Position numbers and translations under genes: made by a program
The notes under the pieces: generated by a model
The model's input: only the letters and a program-made list of their open reading frames with translations
What the model was told of the DNA's origin: nothing
The model's database searches: none
Shown here: piece by piece, positions 63,949 to 64,000 of the stretch
Numbering within the stretch: the first letter of the stretch is position 1
Layout: each line of letters opens with the position of its first letter
Origin: Candidatus Nitrotoga sp. M5
Lineage (GTDB): Bacteria; Pseudomonadota; Gammaproteobacteria; Burkholderiales; Gallionellaceae
Assembly: GCF_927904885.1 (NCBI RefSeq)
Contig: NZ_CAKMNW010000004.1
Coordinates: forward strand, 60,712-124,711
DNA: 64,000 nt
Direction of reading: 5' to 3'

Positions 63949-64000
63949 GGGCACCTCTAAAAACCATAGCTTTCAAACTTTCCGGCCCAAACTTTATGAA
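63949..64000. repeat. Family 3 element end (copy D), cut by the window edge
   Basis: GGGCACCTCTAAAAACC (63949-63965) is the terminal sequence shared by copies A and B. The following bases do not match the B body closely, so it may be an autonomous relative or another subtype. It continues beyond base 64000. Confidence 0.55.

Overview
The window looks like part of the chromosome of a betaproteobacterium, most likely in or near the Nitrosomonadales. The pointers are a three-gene bc1 complex with Gram-negative cytochrome c1, a MoxR/Bat operon of proteobacterial type, a PEP-CTERM protein behind a sigma-54 promoter, Mla-type and RND envelope transporters and a Gram-negative mer operon. Genus is not decided by the sequence. 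No rRNA, tRNA or CRISPR array was recognised.

Layout. 0-7.4 kb: a decayed ISL3 transposase end, then a seven-gene leftward operon (moxR, DUF58, DUF4381, two von Willebrand proteins, a TPR protein, BatD) in which every junction can be read as a 4-base ATGA overlap. 7.4-12.5 kb: a DsbA-fold protein, a ParDE toxin-antitoxin pair, a dead REP-associated transposase with its REP hairpin, a cyclic-nucleotide-binding-domain protein and two glycine-zipper envelope proteins, among small inverted-repeat elements. 12.9-16.8 kb: an AT-rich pentapeptide-like membrane protein, a 31-residue membrane microprotein with a strong ribosome binding site, a WYL regulator and an unknown protein. 17.2-20.8 kb: an NfeD/stomatin pair and a DUF2130 protein. 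21.4-22.7 kb: an IS110 remnant and a PEP-CTERM protein. 23.0-27.8 kb: two coupled glycoside hydrolase genes. 28.0-30.4 kb: petABC (leftward). 31.3-34.7 kb: an Mla-type lipid ABC transporter. 34.9-38.1 kb: merR divergent from merTPFA. 39-49 kb: a cation/proton antiporter, a dihaem cytochrome c and a complete tripartite RND pump. 49.4-57.3 kb: a PQQ-type sugar dehydrogenase homologue and a set of unrecognised, mostly secreted proteins. 57.7-62.5 kb: an osmoprotectant ABC transporter with fused binding protein and permease, a small outer-membrane barrel and a MATE exporter. 63.4 kb: one more secreted unknown.

The functional theme is envelope maintenance, stress and efflux: metal detoxification, drug efflux, lipid asymmetry, osmoprotection and respiration. 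The second theme is a graveyard of mobile DNA. Remnants of ISL3, a RAYT, IS110, IS1595 and three IS91-type transposases are all broken, and none is intact. Around them lie at least three families of non-autonomous inverted-repeat elements, and two functional loci (the Mla operon and the cytochrome c gene) are each bracketed by diverged direct repeats. I do not see a clear new multi-gene system. The best leads for something undescribed are the pentapeptide-like membrane protein, the microprotein beside the WYL regulator, the secreted cluster at 51-57 kb and the repeat families.
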